Positions 36,234 through 45,393 of a DNA stretch of 64,000 nt are shown here, piece after piece (the first letter of the stretch is position 1; each line of letters opens with the position of its first letter). Position numbers and translations under genes: made by a program. The stretch comes from CAYVVT01 sp964454335 (lineage in GTDB: Bacteria > Fidelibacterota > UBA8477 > JABMPR01): the NCBI GenBank assembly GCA_964454335.1, contig CAYVVT010000002.1, forward strand, positions 124,001-188,000. Direction: 5' to 3'. A model generated the notes under the pieces. That model made no database searches, was not told the DNA's origin, and was given only the letters and a program-made list of their open reading frames with translations.

Positions 36234-37850
36234 ATGAGACTCGACATCAAGAAGAATCTGAAGCACAAAATCCCAGTTAATAAATACACCATAATCATCC
36301 TGACAGGTCTGCTTGTTCTGGCGAGTTGTGATATCTTCGAGGATCCGCCTACCAGCTCACCTCTGGCGAACTCGGTACCAGAAACCTACCTGAGCGTCAG
36401 TAGTCAATCCATGATCTTCGTTCAGCTTGATACAGTTATCTGTGATACGCTTGGGAATTGTGATTCAATGTATGCCTATTACTTCGAGGCCGATAGCATC
36501 CCACCTGGCGAGATGGACACTCTGGACAACGCTCTGCAGACCATTCTGGCCAGTACGCAGACCATGACCTGGTGGGGGGAAGACCCAGACGGAGATATCA
36601 TAGGCTATTATTATAAGTGGATGCACGAGGACGACTGGACCTTCACCACCAGCGAATCCGAGACATTTATCATTCCCATCAGAACTGCCTTCGGGATCTT
36701 CGGTTTCTCGGTGAAGGCCATGGATTCTGACTCACTGGTGGACTCCAGCCCGGCTGAGATCACCCTACCCATCAGGAATACACCGCCGGTGGTCGATTTT
36801 CGATATCAGAGCAATCCGGTTGTAACCGGAAGCACTCCCGATATCACAGAGAGGACCTTCCCCACCAGAACATTCTTATGGACTGTCGCTGACGATGACG
36901 GGCTGGAGACGGTTGATTCCATTTTCTATGCCCTGGACGACACCAGTCAGTGGATTGGCCTGCCAGCCTCCGAAAAGGGAATCACACTCAGCGACCTCGA
37001 ACCGGGCACCCACGTATTCTACGTCAAGGCGAGGGACATTGCCGGAGCAGAGAGTGTTGTTATTCACTATCCCGATCTGGATGATGATTCCACACCCAAT
37101 ACCTGGGAAGTGATGGAACCTGTTGGTGATGTCCTACTGGTAGATGATTATGATTTTGATCCAAGTAATAACGCACTTACCTGGTACGAGGATGTCCTGG
37201 ATACCATAACCGCTATTAGCGACGACGGATATTCCATCTGGGAGATCGGCAGGAACCTGCCCTATTCCGAAACCGATGTTTCAGCAACGCTGGGTTATTT
37301 CAAGCATATTGTGTGGTATACTGCTGTGACGGGTCCCGAGACATACGGTGATGCTTCGAACGCGATCTATCAGTTCATACAACAAGGTGGCAATGTCCTC
37401 GTGATCGTTACCGAACTGACACCATCTGCTGCCATCTGGCACCCATTTGATTCGACTGCCATCATCAATCCGGATGGGCGTCTCTTCTCAGGAACGGATC
37501 TGCACTCATTGATTGATTCCACCCTGGATCTGCGTCTGTCCAAGCTGATACCTTATCGTGTGAGTTCCATAGCCCTCACTGATACCAGTGAGATCGATCC
37601 GGTTAACGGACCCTACTATACACCACTTTACAGGCTACCGGAACCTGGGCCCAGCGATCCCTGGATCGGTCGTCCACTGGTTGCAGCTGAGTACGATCAT
37701 ACATCACCGATCAACGAGAATGCCGGGAAAGCGATCCTTTTTACCATTCCCATGCACGACGGTACCGCTTGGGGTGGCGCAACCATGGAAGGGAATGGGT
37801 CCGGGGGCAAATTCATTTCCTGGGTGCTGCAAGAGAGGTTCCTGCAATGA
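36234..37850 (+). CDS. Lipoprotein with beta domains and GATase/ThuA-like domain, first gene of TonB-receptor operon
   Basis: Signal peptide with lipobox LVLASC (lipidated Cys near 33). Residues ~100-280 hold two Ig/FN3-like beta modules (WWGEDPDGDIIGYYYKW, ADDDGLETVDSIFYALDD). From ~295 to the end, VLLVDDYDFD, YSIWEIGRNLPY, HIVWYTAVTG and QQGGNVLVIVTE resemble the glutamine-amidotransferase-like (ThuA/DJ-1) fold found in secreted FCB proteins; the usual catalytic Cys-His are not evident. Its TGA overlaps the ATG of the TonB-dependent receptor (ATGA). A surface ligand-binding partner, SusD-like in role only, is the inference. 538 residues. Confidence 0.72.
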   Translation: MRLDIKKNLKHKIPVNKYTIIILTGLLVLASCDIFEDPPTSSPLANSVPETYLSVSSQSMIFVQLDTVICDTLGNCDSMYAYYFEADSIPPGEMDTLDNALQTILASTQTMTWWGEDPDGDIIGYYYKWMHEDDWTFTTSESETFIIPIRTAFGIFGFSVKAMDSDSLVDSSPAEITLPIRNTPPVVDFRYQSNPVVTGSTPDITERTFPTRTFLWTVADDDGLETVDSIFYALDDTSQWIGLPASEKGITLSDLEPGTHVFYVKARDIAGAESVVIHYPDLDDDSTPNTWEVMEPVGDVLLVDDYDFDPSNNALTWYEDVLDTITAISDDGYSIWEIGRNLPYSETDVSATLGYFKHIVWYTAVTGPETYGDASNAIYQFIQQGGNVLVIVTELTPSAAIWHPFDSTAIINPDGRLFSGTDLHSLIDSTLDLRLSKLIPYRVSSIALTDTSEIDPVNGPYYTPLYRLPEPGPSDPWIGRPLVAAEYDHTSPINENAGKAILFTIPMHDGTAWGGATMEGNGSGGKFISWVLQERFLQ

Positions 37851-40639
37851 AACGCTCTATTCTGCTCATTCTGGCCCTGGCACTGAACAGTCTTCTGGCT
37901 CAGGGCACCGCCACCATCCAGGGCAGGGTAACTGACCAGGACACCGGTGAGCCGCTGGTGGGGGTCAATATCATCGTACAGGGAACCTACTGGGGGAGTT
38001 CATCTGATGAGAACGGCAGTTATCTGATAACCGGCGTTCAGCCTGGCCAATATGATCTGCAGGTGACCTACATCGGCTACAAGACCTATCAGCAAACAGG
38101 TTTGGAAGTTCCTGCCGGGATCAATATCACTGCAGATTTCGAAATGGAGTCATCGGTACTGTCATTCGGCCGGGACGTCGTCGTCATCGGCAAACGACCT
38201 CTATTCGATGTCCGGGAAACGGCCTCAGCCACGCGCATGTCAAAGGAAGACCTGGAAGTCATGGTGGTCCACGACGTCGTGGACATTCTCAGCAAGACCG
38301 GTGGAGTGACCAAGACCGACAATGAGATCCATGTGCGCGGTGGCCGTCTGGACGAGACCCTCTTCGTCATCGATGGAGTGGTCACCAAGGATCCGCTTAC
38401 CGGCAACAGTACCAATCTTTACGTCAATGCAGACGCCATCGAGGAAATGGAGGTTCTTACCGGCGGGTTCAATGCAGAATATGGACAGGCCATGTCTGGT
38501 GTGGTGAACGTCAAATTGAAAGAGGGAAAGCAGGACCTGGAAGGCAGTCTCAAGGTCACCAGCGACGGTGGCGGCACTCTGCTTCCGAATTATGGCACCC
38601 GGAGAGTGGAATTCAATGTTGGTGGTCCCTCCTTCACCGAGAATGTCCTGCAGAAGATCGGTTTGAACGTCCCGGGCTCATTGCATTTCTTCCTGAATGG
38701 CTACGGTAAGGTATCTGACACGAACTATCCACATGCCACGAAACTCCATCCACATTTGAGCCTGCAGGTCCCCGGCGGCTTGATCAGCGACGAGCGGATG
38801 CAGGATCTCATTGATATGCTCACCCCGAAGCAGGAGAATGATTGGCATGCGATGATGAAATCCACTTGGAAGATCACACCTCTGATCCAGTGGTCCAACT
38901 CTGTAGATATTTCCCTGAACGTGAATCAGGGATATTCTCCACCATATCGGTACATCCAAATCCTTGATAATTACAACACCAAGACCCGCACATCGTTATT
39001 GATCAATTCGAGCTTTGTGCACACCCTGAATTCCAAGAGCTTCTATGAGGTCAAGCTTAGTCATTTCACCACTGAAGATCACAGTGCCGTCCAGGATCTG
39101 CACTGGAGTGAATATGAGGAACGCCTGGACCTGGAGCCCAATTTCTACTCACCCTCCAGCGATGATGGTGATATTGAGGTCACCTACGGGGATGAGTTCT
39201 ACGATACGGGTATGTCACCGGAATGGTACAACAAGAACAGCGTGAACAACGCACTGAAGGCTGACTGGAGCTACGCACTCTCAGAACGCCAGAGCTTGAA
39301 GACCGGTGCTGAAGGGAACTGGGTCACCCTGCAGGTCCTGGATATCAATGAACCCTGGATCGGTACCACTGGATTGGGTGCAGATTTCGATTTCTACAGG
39401 GCCAAGACGCACTATGGCAGTGCGTATATACAGGACAACATCACCTTTGAGGGTATGATCATCAATGTTGGCCTGCGTTATGATTACTGGGTTCCCGGTA
39501 AATACCTTGAGGATGCCGTTAATGACTCTCCACAGGTCGTCCTCACACAGGCGGCTGTGGATAAGTTCATGGACGATTCCAGAGAACTGTTCGGCCGCAG
39601 GGTCAAGATGCATCTGAGTCCCCGCCTGGGTATCTCGCATCCTGTCACCAAGAACGACGTCCTGTACTTCTACTATGGCCATTTCTCCCAGTTGCCCACC
39701 TTCCAGTATGTGTTCGCCAAACTGAACAGCAATTCTCAGGGCGCCTACCAGGTCATCGGTAATCCTACACTGAATCCAAAGACGACTGTCCAGTATGAGT
39801 TCGGGCTGAAACACCGCTTCAACGAGGACCAGGTTCTGGAGCTGAAGGCCTACTGGAAGAACATGTATAATTACGAGACCTCCCAATCCATCAAATCTGA
39901 GAATCCCAGATACGCCCACCTGCGCTTCAATATGTACTTCAATGCCGACTATGCCCGTTCTCGGGGGATCGAGGCCATCGTAAGGTCCCGTCTATGGAAG
40001 AATTTCTACGCGGATGGACATTTCTCATACTCCATTGCCACGGGTAAGAGCTCAAATCCAGATGACAACCTCCTGGTCCAGGCTGGTGCGCTGTCTGAGA
40101 AACCCCTGGGAGAAAATTACCTGGGATGGGATCGACCAGTACGTGCATTCCTCAACCTGTCCTATTACCAGCCACAGACACGCTCCAACACATTCCTTGG
40201 ATTGAAGGACTGGGGTGCTTCCTTGCGTCTGGATTACGAAACCGGTCGCAGATATACCTCCCAGACCCTGCTGGAGGATCCGGCCAGGACGGGACTGCCC
40301 ACCGGCCAGCGTCTGGGGGAGGATGGGGAGATCTACTGGTACGGTACCCCCAATTCCGATACACCCAACAACCGCATCGCCAAGAAACCACGCTTCACAG
40401 TCGACACACGGCTTTATAAGAACTGGATGGTCTACGACACCCGGATCCGGCTCCTGCTGGAGATCGAGAACCTTCTGGATAACCACATACCCAGACATAT
40501 CAACGTGTTCACAGGTGAGGGTTTTGAACCCGGTGACATGATCTCTTACAGCTATTACAATCGACCTGATCCGCGTACTGATCCCACACGCTACGAGCGG
40601 CCGCGTATGGCACAGATAGGATTGCAGGTGATTTTCTGA
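37847..40639 (+). CDS. TonB-dependent outer-membrane receptor with carboxypeptidase-regulatory-like N-terminus
   Basis: Start ATG 37847 overlaps the previous stop by 4 nt and is followed by signal peptide MKRSILLILALALNSLLAQ; an upstream in-frame ATG (37769) is inside the preceding gene. Residues ~20-105 are a CarboxypepD_reg-like domain (IQGRVTDQDTGEPLVGVNI), ~110-240 the plug (VVVIGKRPLFDVRETASA, HVRGGRLDETLFVIDGV, GGFNAEYGQAMSGVVNV), and the rest a 22-strand barrel, 930 residues total. It takes up an unknown ligand through the outer membrane with TonB energy. The coupled lipoprotein, PorV-like and propeller genes suggest a dedicated complex. It is not a canonical SusC, as no SusD is encoded. 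Confidence 0.9.
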   Translation: MKRSILLILALALNSLLAQGTATIQGRVTDQDTGEPLVGVNIIVQGTYWGSSSDENGSYLITGVQPGQYDLQVTYIGYKTYQQTGLEVPAGINITADFEMESSVLSFGRDVVVIGKRPLFDVRETASATRMSKEDLEVMVVHDVVDILSKTGGVTKTDNEIHVRGGRLDETLFVIDGVVTKDPLTGNSTNLYVNADAIEEMEVLTGGFNAEYGQAMSGVVNVKLKEGKQDLEGSLKVTSDGGGTLLPNYGTRRVEFNVGGPSFTENVLQKIGLNVPGSLHFFLNGYGKVSDTNYPHATKLHPHLSLQVPGGLISDERMQDLIDMLTPKQENDWHAMMKSTWKITPLIQWSNSVDISLNVNQGYSPPYRYIQILDNYNTKTRTSLLINSSFVHTLNSKSFYEVKLSHFTTEDHSAVQDLHWSEYEERLDLEPNFYSPSSDDGDIEVTYGDEFYDTGMSPEWYNKNSVNNALKADWSYALSERQSLKTGAEGNWVTLQVLDINEPWIGTTGLGADFDFYRAKTHYGSAYIQDNITFEGMIINVGLRYDYWVPGKYLEDAVNDSPQVVLTQAAVDKFMDDSRELFGRRVKMHLSPRLGISHPVTKNDVLYFYYGHFSQLPTFQYVFAKLNSNSQGAYQVIGNPTLNPKTTVQYEFGLKHRFNEDQVLELKAYWKNMYNYETSQSIKSENPRYAHLRFNMYFNADYARSRGIEAIVRSRLWKNFYADGHFSYSIATGKSSNPDDNLLVQAGALSEKPLGENYLGWDRPVRAFLNLSYYQPQTRSNTFLGLKDWGASLRLDYETGRRYTSQTLLEDPARTGLPTGQRLGEDGEIYWYGTPNSDTPNNRIAKKPRFTVDTRLYKNWMVYDTRIRLLLEIENLLDNHIPRHINVFTGEGFEPGDMISYSYYNRPDPRTDPTRYERPRMAQIGLQVIF

Positions 40640-41655
40640 TGTTGAAGCAATTGATCAAGACCTGCGTCATCATTGTGGCAGTGACACCTGCCCTTCTGTT
40701 CGGACAATCGCTGTTCCAGAATCTTGGTGGCCAGAAAGCAGGTACGGCCATCTTCCCCTTCCTGAAGATCGAGACCAGTGCCTATGGAGCCAGTTTGGCA
40801 GGCGCTGGTGTTGCCGCACCGCATGATGCTTCCAGCCTGTTCTATAATCCGGCCTCCATCAGTCATCTGCCTGAGCGGGACCTGGTCCTCTTTCATCTCG
40901 ATCTGCCCGCAGAGATCGATTACGACTATTTTGCTTTCTCATCGCCCCTGGGCAGGGTCAGTCACATCGGTGTCAGCTATGGGGTGCTCCACATGGATCC
41001 AATGATGGAAACCACGGAGTACATGCCCTTTGGGACAGGACGTACATTTATCTACAGTGATGAGTTCGTGGCCCTGACCTACAGTCTGAAGTTGTCTGAC
41101 AGATTCACGGTAGGGACCACGGCCAAATACGTCAATGAGACGTTGGATGACCTGAAAATGAGTGGTGTGCTGCTGGATTTTGGAACAGTCTACATGACCG
41201 GTTTTCGATCCCTGCGCATCGCCTCCTCGATGACGAATTTCGGCGCACAGTTCAAACCTAACGGGACCTATTCGAAGACCATCCTGAACCAGGACGGAGA
41301 ACCCGTGCTGGCAGATTCACTGGCGTACCAGTCCTTCTCACCACCGACCTCATTCAGGCTTGGGGTAGCTTATGAGTTTATCGAAACAGAGCAGAATCGC
41401 CTCACAAGTTCCTTCCAGTTGAACCACCAGGCTGATGCCGCCGAAACCTATTCTTTCGGCTTTGAGTATGTATTCCGCAATATGCTGAGTGCACGGACGG
41501 GCTATATCCTGAATCGGGGAGGATTTGGTCTGGCCTTCGGAGGTGGTATCAATCTGACCTTACCGGGAAACGTGAAGTTCAGATTCGATTATTCATACAC
41601 CATCGCTTCGCAGCTCTCTGATCCACAACGTTTTGCCATCGGCTTTTCACTATGA
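40639..41655 (+). CDS. PorV/PorQ-like outer-membrane barrel protein
   Basis: Signal peptide (residues ~1-20, ends PALLFGQ), then the family signature FLKIETSAYGASLAGAGVAAP followed by DASSLFYNPASIS, which corresponds to the PorV block 'ADDASALYWNPAGL'. A FadL-like barrel of ~300 residues follows, ending in a phenylalanine-rich strand (FAIGFSL). PorV shuttles type IX substrates to the attachment complex in Bacteroidetes. Here it starts at ATG 40639, overlapping the receptor stop by 1 nt, and ends in a 4-nt overlap with the next gene, so it is made in step with the receptor and may serve the secreted product encoded at the operon's end. Confidence 0.85.
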   Translation: MLKQLIKTCVIIVAVTPALLFGQSLFQNLGGQKAGTAIFPFLKIETSAYGASLAGAGVAAPHDASSLFYNPASISHLPERDLVLFHLDLPAEIDYDYFAFSSPLGRVSHIGVSYGVLHMDPMMETTEYMPFGTGRTFIYSDEFVALTYSLKLSDRFTVGTTAKYVNETLDDLKMSGVLLDFGTVYMTGFRSLRIASSMTNFGAQFKPNGTYSKTILNQDGEPVLADSLAYQSFSPPTSFRLGVAYEFIETEQNRLTSSFQLNHQADAAETYSFGFEYVFRNMLSARTGYILNRGGFGLAFGGGINLTLPGNVKFRFDYSYTIASQLSDPQRFAIGFSL

Positions 41656-43097
41656 GAGCACTGTTCATATTAATTCTGTCAATGTTGGTAATGGCCTGCC
41701 TGGAGCCCATGCCGCTGCCCTCGCTTGAAGAGGACGTCGATCCAGAATTCAATCCAGATACCACCTATCTGCCCCTGTCCCCGGTGTGGGGCAGTGAGCT
41801 GGGTCTGACCACGCCTATTGAAGTTGTGGTGTCCAAGGCTCGCCAGGTCTTTGTCGCCGATGCAGCCTCGAAGGATATCCTGGTATTCGACCAGGCCGGA
41901 AAGCGCCTGGATGTTATCGATTCAGCCTTTGCCAGCCTTGATTTTGAACATCTGGGGAATGATTTCATGCCCCGGGACATGGACATGGATGGACGCCTGA
42001 ACCTGCTCATCATCGATGGTTCCAACAAGGTCTACCGCTGGAACCAGTTTTGGAATATCGAGGGCATTGATTCGGTGGCTACTGAGATACTGGTCAAGGA
42101 TACGACCACCGGGGAACGCCTCTGGTTACCGGCCTTCGACCTGGAATCAGCAGGATATCTGAGCTCGCCTAATTGGATTGCCGAACTGGACAGCAGCCGT
42201 TATGAGAAGAATGACACCATTGCAGACTCTCTCATCAAACCACACATGTTCCTGGATATGGATTTCTGGCTGAACCAGCAGAACGATCTGTACTATTCCT
42301 CGGAACTCACCGAATTCTCCGCCATTTCAGGAGCCCGCCTAAATGACTATTTCTTTTATCTCGCCGACTCGGTGCAGAATCGGATCATGCGCGCCGGCCT
42401 TGTGAGGGACGGTGCGGTGAAATTGGGTAATGGCGATACCTATTTCACTCATTTCGCGATCTTTGTGGACAATGTGAAGGAGATCGGGACCGGTGCAGGA
42501 ACGGTGAATCGACCTACGGGCATGGATGTGGACAATTTCGGTAATGTGTACTATTCGCAGTACGGCCGGCAGATGTTCGTCCATTCTGTACTGCCGTCGA
42601 ATGATCTCAACTTTCCTTCACGCTTCGAACTGTTTGTCGATGATATCATGGATCCAGAGCAATATCTCATGCCCAGCGATGTGGCTGTGGACGCCAGGCA
42701 GATGATCTACGTGGCCAATACCGAATTGCAGGAGATCCTGGTGTTCAACGGTGATGGGAGTTTCTTCAAAAAGGCCGGCATCCAGAAAGTGACGGTGGAT
42801 ACCAGTATGTGGGTTTCCTACCAGCTTGAAGGCAGCTTCATCGATACCAGCATCTGGGTGTATTTCGACAGCGACTCCACCCTGGTGGATACGAGCCTGT
42901 ACATGGCAGGCGGATTCGATTCAACCTTTGTAGATACGTTCTATACACGGGAAGAGAAGGGCCAGCTTATCGAACCCGTTTCCCTGGCGGCGGATGAGCG
43001 CGGCGTGATCTACGTCTGTGATCCGGTGCAGGGTGGTGTATTTCGCTATATCCTCTCAACTTCCTTTGATGATGACCTGGCTGGTATAAACCAATGA
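41652..43097 (+). CDS. Lipoprotein with NHL-like beta-propeller repeats
   Basis: Lipobox VMACL at the end of a short signal peptide. Repeats of the type VFVADAASKDILVFDQAGKR, GMDVDNFGNVYYSQYGRQ, VAVDARQMIYVANTELQEI and LAADERGVIYVCDPVQGGV are NHL/YWTD-type blades of a beta-propeller. An insertion near residues 380-435 repeats (V/I)DTS(M/I/L)W/Y four times (for example VDTSMWV, IDTSIWV, VDTSLYM). 481 residues; ATG 41652 overlaps the PorV-like stop and its own stop overlaps the next ATG, both by 4 nt. A ligand- or partner-binding role at the cell surface is likely; no enzymatic residues are recognised. Confidence 0.75.
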   Translation: MRALFILILSMLVMACLEPMPLPSLEEDVDPEFNPDTTYLPLSPVWGSELGLTTPIEVVVSKARQVFVADAASKDILVFDQAGKRLDVIDSAFASLDFEHLGNDFMPRDMDMDGRLNLLIIDGSNKVYRWNQFWNIEGIDSVATEILVKDTTTGERLWLPAFDLESAGYLSSPNWIAELDSSRYEKNDTIADSLIKPHMFLDMDFWLNQQNDLYYSSELTEFSAISGARLNDYFFYLADSVQNRIMRAGLVRDGAVKLGNGDTYFTHFAIFVDNVKEIGTGAGTVNRPTGMDVDNFGNVYYSQYGRQMFVHSVLPSNDLNFPSRFELFVDDIMDPEQYLMPSDVAVDARQMIYVANTELQEILVFNGDGSFFKKAGIQKVTVDTSMWVSYQLEGSFIDTSIWVYFDSDSTLVDTSLYMAGGFDSTFVDTFYTREEKGQLIEPVSLAADERGVIYVCDPVQGGVFRYILSTSFDDDLAGINQ

Positions 43098-45241
43098 GAA
43101 CCATTCTGAAAAAAATGAGCATACGATACGGGCTGACAACGTTCCTGTGGCTGACCTTACTCCCTCTGGTATTGATGTCTCAGGTCGCAGATGATTATGA
43201 GAAGTATACCAGCATCAATCAACTTGGTATCGGTCTGACCAATTTCGGGGTCCTGGGAAATGGTTGGAACCGGATCAATGGTGAGATCCAACCCTCGTGT
43301 ATGTACAAGCAGCACACCCTGGTCATGCGCGAACAGGTGGAACATTTCTCCTATTCGGGGTTCTGGGTAGGCGGCATGGTGGGCGGGCAGCCCAGGGTTT
43401 CCACCGCTATCGTGGACGGTGTTTTCGAATCCGGATCGGAAGGATTTGAATTCGTTCCACAGAGCCCTTTGACAGAGAAATCCAATGTTACCACCAGTCG
43501 TTTCTATGATCCGGATGCCATCTCCCATCAGGATTACATCACCAGGTTCACTGATATTTTTCCACCCAGTGTGCCCATCGTACCAAACCACACTGCTCTG
43601 GGTGTGGAGGTCACCATGCGCACCTATGCCTGGGATTTTTCTTTCGCAGAAGCATTCGTGATCTTCGAATACACCATCAAGAATGTGAATGCGGTTGAGA
43701 CCATTTCAAATCTATATGCCGGCGTCTGGCTGGATGTGTCCATCGCCAATATGAATTATACCAGTATCTACGAGGCTGGGGGTGGTTTCACCTGGTATGA
43801 CAATCTTAATGGATACGACGAGAGTATCGACGGTTCAGGTTTTGCCCGGAACATGGGCTACAGTTATGATGCAGATGGTGATGATGGCTGGGCGGAAACC
43901 TACCTGGCCATGAAGACATTGGGGGGCAGTGTACCACAGCCGCATCTCAGAACTCATTACAGCCAGTGGCCATGGAACACCGTTAACAATGAGACCTACC
44001 CCTTATACATCATGGCCATGTCGGACGCCGATCGCTATGCCCAGCTCTCCAGCGACACACCGCCTGGAGATCCCAGTTTACCCGAATACCTGTCCGCAGA
44101 CGGCTATCCCGCCAACCCGGGCAGCTGGTTGTTCCTGCATTCTGCCGGGCCTCTTGGATCTGCCTCGGTGGATGGGGATCCCTCAGATTGGGAACTGCCG
44201 CCTGGTGACTCGTTGCAGGTCGTCTTTGCCATGATCGCAGCCAGCTTCGCTGCACCGGGAATCGATTCGCCCGCTCGTCGTGCCGAGCTGTATACCAACG
44301 CCGACTGGGCCCAGAAGGCCTATGACGGAGAGGACGTGAACAGGAACAATATTCTGGATGCCGGAGAGGACGGCGACAACGATGGTATGCTGGATCGCTA
44401 CATCCTGCCGGAACCTCCGCCACCCCCCGGGATCTATGTTGATAATCAGAGCCAGCAGGTTGACATCTACTGGGATAACGCAGCTGAAAGCGCGCTGGAT
44501 CCCATCTCACACCTGCAGGATTTCGAAGGCTACCGGCTCTATGGTGCCCGCAAGGTCCAGAGCGATGACCAGACCCACGAATATTCCCTTCTGGCTGAAT
44601 TTGATGTTCAGGGCAACAATATCGGTTTTGATATCGGCTTTGATCAGGTTTGCATCAAAAATGACATGACAGGTAAGCCGGACAGTATCCTCATCAACGG
44701 ACACTATTATCATTACAAGTACACAAATGTCGGGGTCAAGAACGGCTGGCTGAATTATTATGCGGTCACTGCCTTTGACCGCGGCGATCCGGCCACGAAC
44801 CTGGCCAGTCTTGAGAGTGCCAGATCCACTACCAGGCAGGTTGTGTTTCCCGGAACGGTAGCCGAAGACTGGACCGAGCAGACCGGCGTCTATCCAAATC
44901 CTTACAGAGGTTCTGCAACCTGGGACGGCTATGGCACAAGAGACAAGCTCATCTGGTTCCAGTACCTGCCACCCAAAGCGGAGATCCGCATCTACACCCT
45001 GGCCATGGACGAAGTCAAAAAAATTATCCATGACGCAGGCAGCTATACTGGAGAGGATGTCCAGAATATTAATTCCAGATTGGATCCCAAATTCTCAGGT
45101 GGAGAACACGCCTGGGACCTCATTACCAATGATGAACAGGAAGCCGCCACTGGCCTTTACCTGTACACAGTCAAGAATACGGATAAGTCCAGTCCGAACT
45201 ACGGTAAGATCAAAGAGGGCCGATTCGTAATTTTGAAATAA
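43094..45241 (+). CDS. Large secreted protein with variant sorting domain, last gene of TonB-receptor operon
   Basis: Hydrophobic signal segment (FLWLTLLPLVLMSQ) after a basic N-terminus, then ~550 residues of beta-rich sequence of unknown family that includes a calcium-type NRNNILDAGEDGDNDGMLD block and an FN3-like domain around 450-590. The C-terminal ~120 residues begin with YPNPYRG and end GLYLYTVKN...GRFVILK, a variant of the NYPNPFNP sorting domain. It ends the five-gene overlapping operon and is probably the exported product handled by the PorV-like protein or an exposed partner of the receptor. Proteins of this kind recur in Marinimicrobia-like genomes, from memory of the pattern; function unknown. 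Confidence 0.7.
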   Translation: MRTILKKMSIRYGLTTFLWLTLLPLVLMSQVADDYEKYTSINQLGIGLTNFGVLGNGWNRINGEIQPSCMYKQHTLVMREQVEHFSYSGFWVGGMVGGQPRVSTAIVDGVFESGSEGFEFVPQSPLTEKSNVTTSRFYDPDAISHQDYITRFTDIFPPSVPIVPNHTALGVEVTMRTYAWDFSFAEAFVIFEYTIKNVNAVETISNLYAGVWLDVSIANMNYTSIYEAGGGFTWYDNLNGYDESIDGSGFARNMGYSYDADGDDGWAETYLAMKTLGGSVPQPHLRTHYSQWPWNTVNNETYPLYIMAMSDADRYAQLSSDTPPGDPSLPEYLSADGYPANPGSWLFLHSAGPLGSASVDGDPSDWELPPGDSLQVVFAMIAASFAAPGIDSPARRAELYTNADWAQKAYDGEDVNRNNILDAGEDGDNDGMLDRYILPEPPPPPGIYVDNQSQQVDIYWDNAAESALDPISHLQDFEGYRLYGARKVQSDDQTHEYSLLAEFDVQGNNIGFDIGFDQVCIKNDMTGKPDSILINGHYYHYKYTNVGVKNGWLNYYAVTAFDRGDPATNLASLESARSTTRQVVFPGTVAEDWTEQTGVYPNPYRGSATWDGYGTRDKLIWFQYLPPKAEIRIYTLAMDEVKKIIHDAGSYTGEDVQNINSRLDPKFSGGEHAWDLITNDEQEAATGLYLYTVKNTDKSSPNYGKIKEGRFVILK

Positions 45242-45393
45242 ACGCCGGCCGGCAGTAATGTCGGTCGCCAGTCAGGACAGCATTTGAACAGAGAAAGATC
45301 AAAGGAGGTTGAGAACTTTAAGAAATTGTTAACCGTTCTGATCCCTGATGATAGGGTTTTACAGGGTCAGGACTAACAGGAGGTAAAAAGGCA

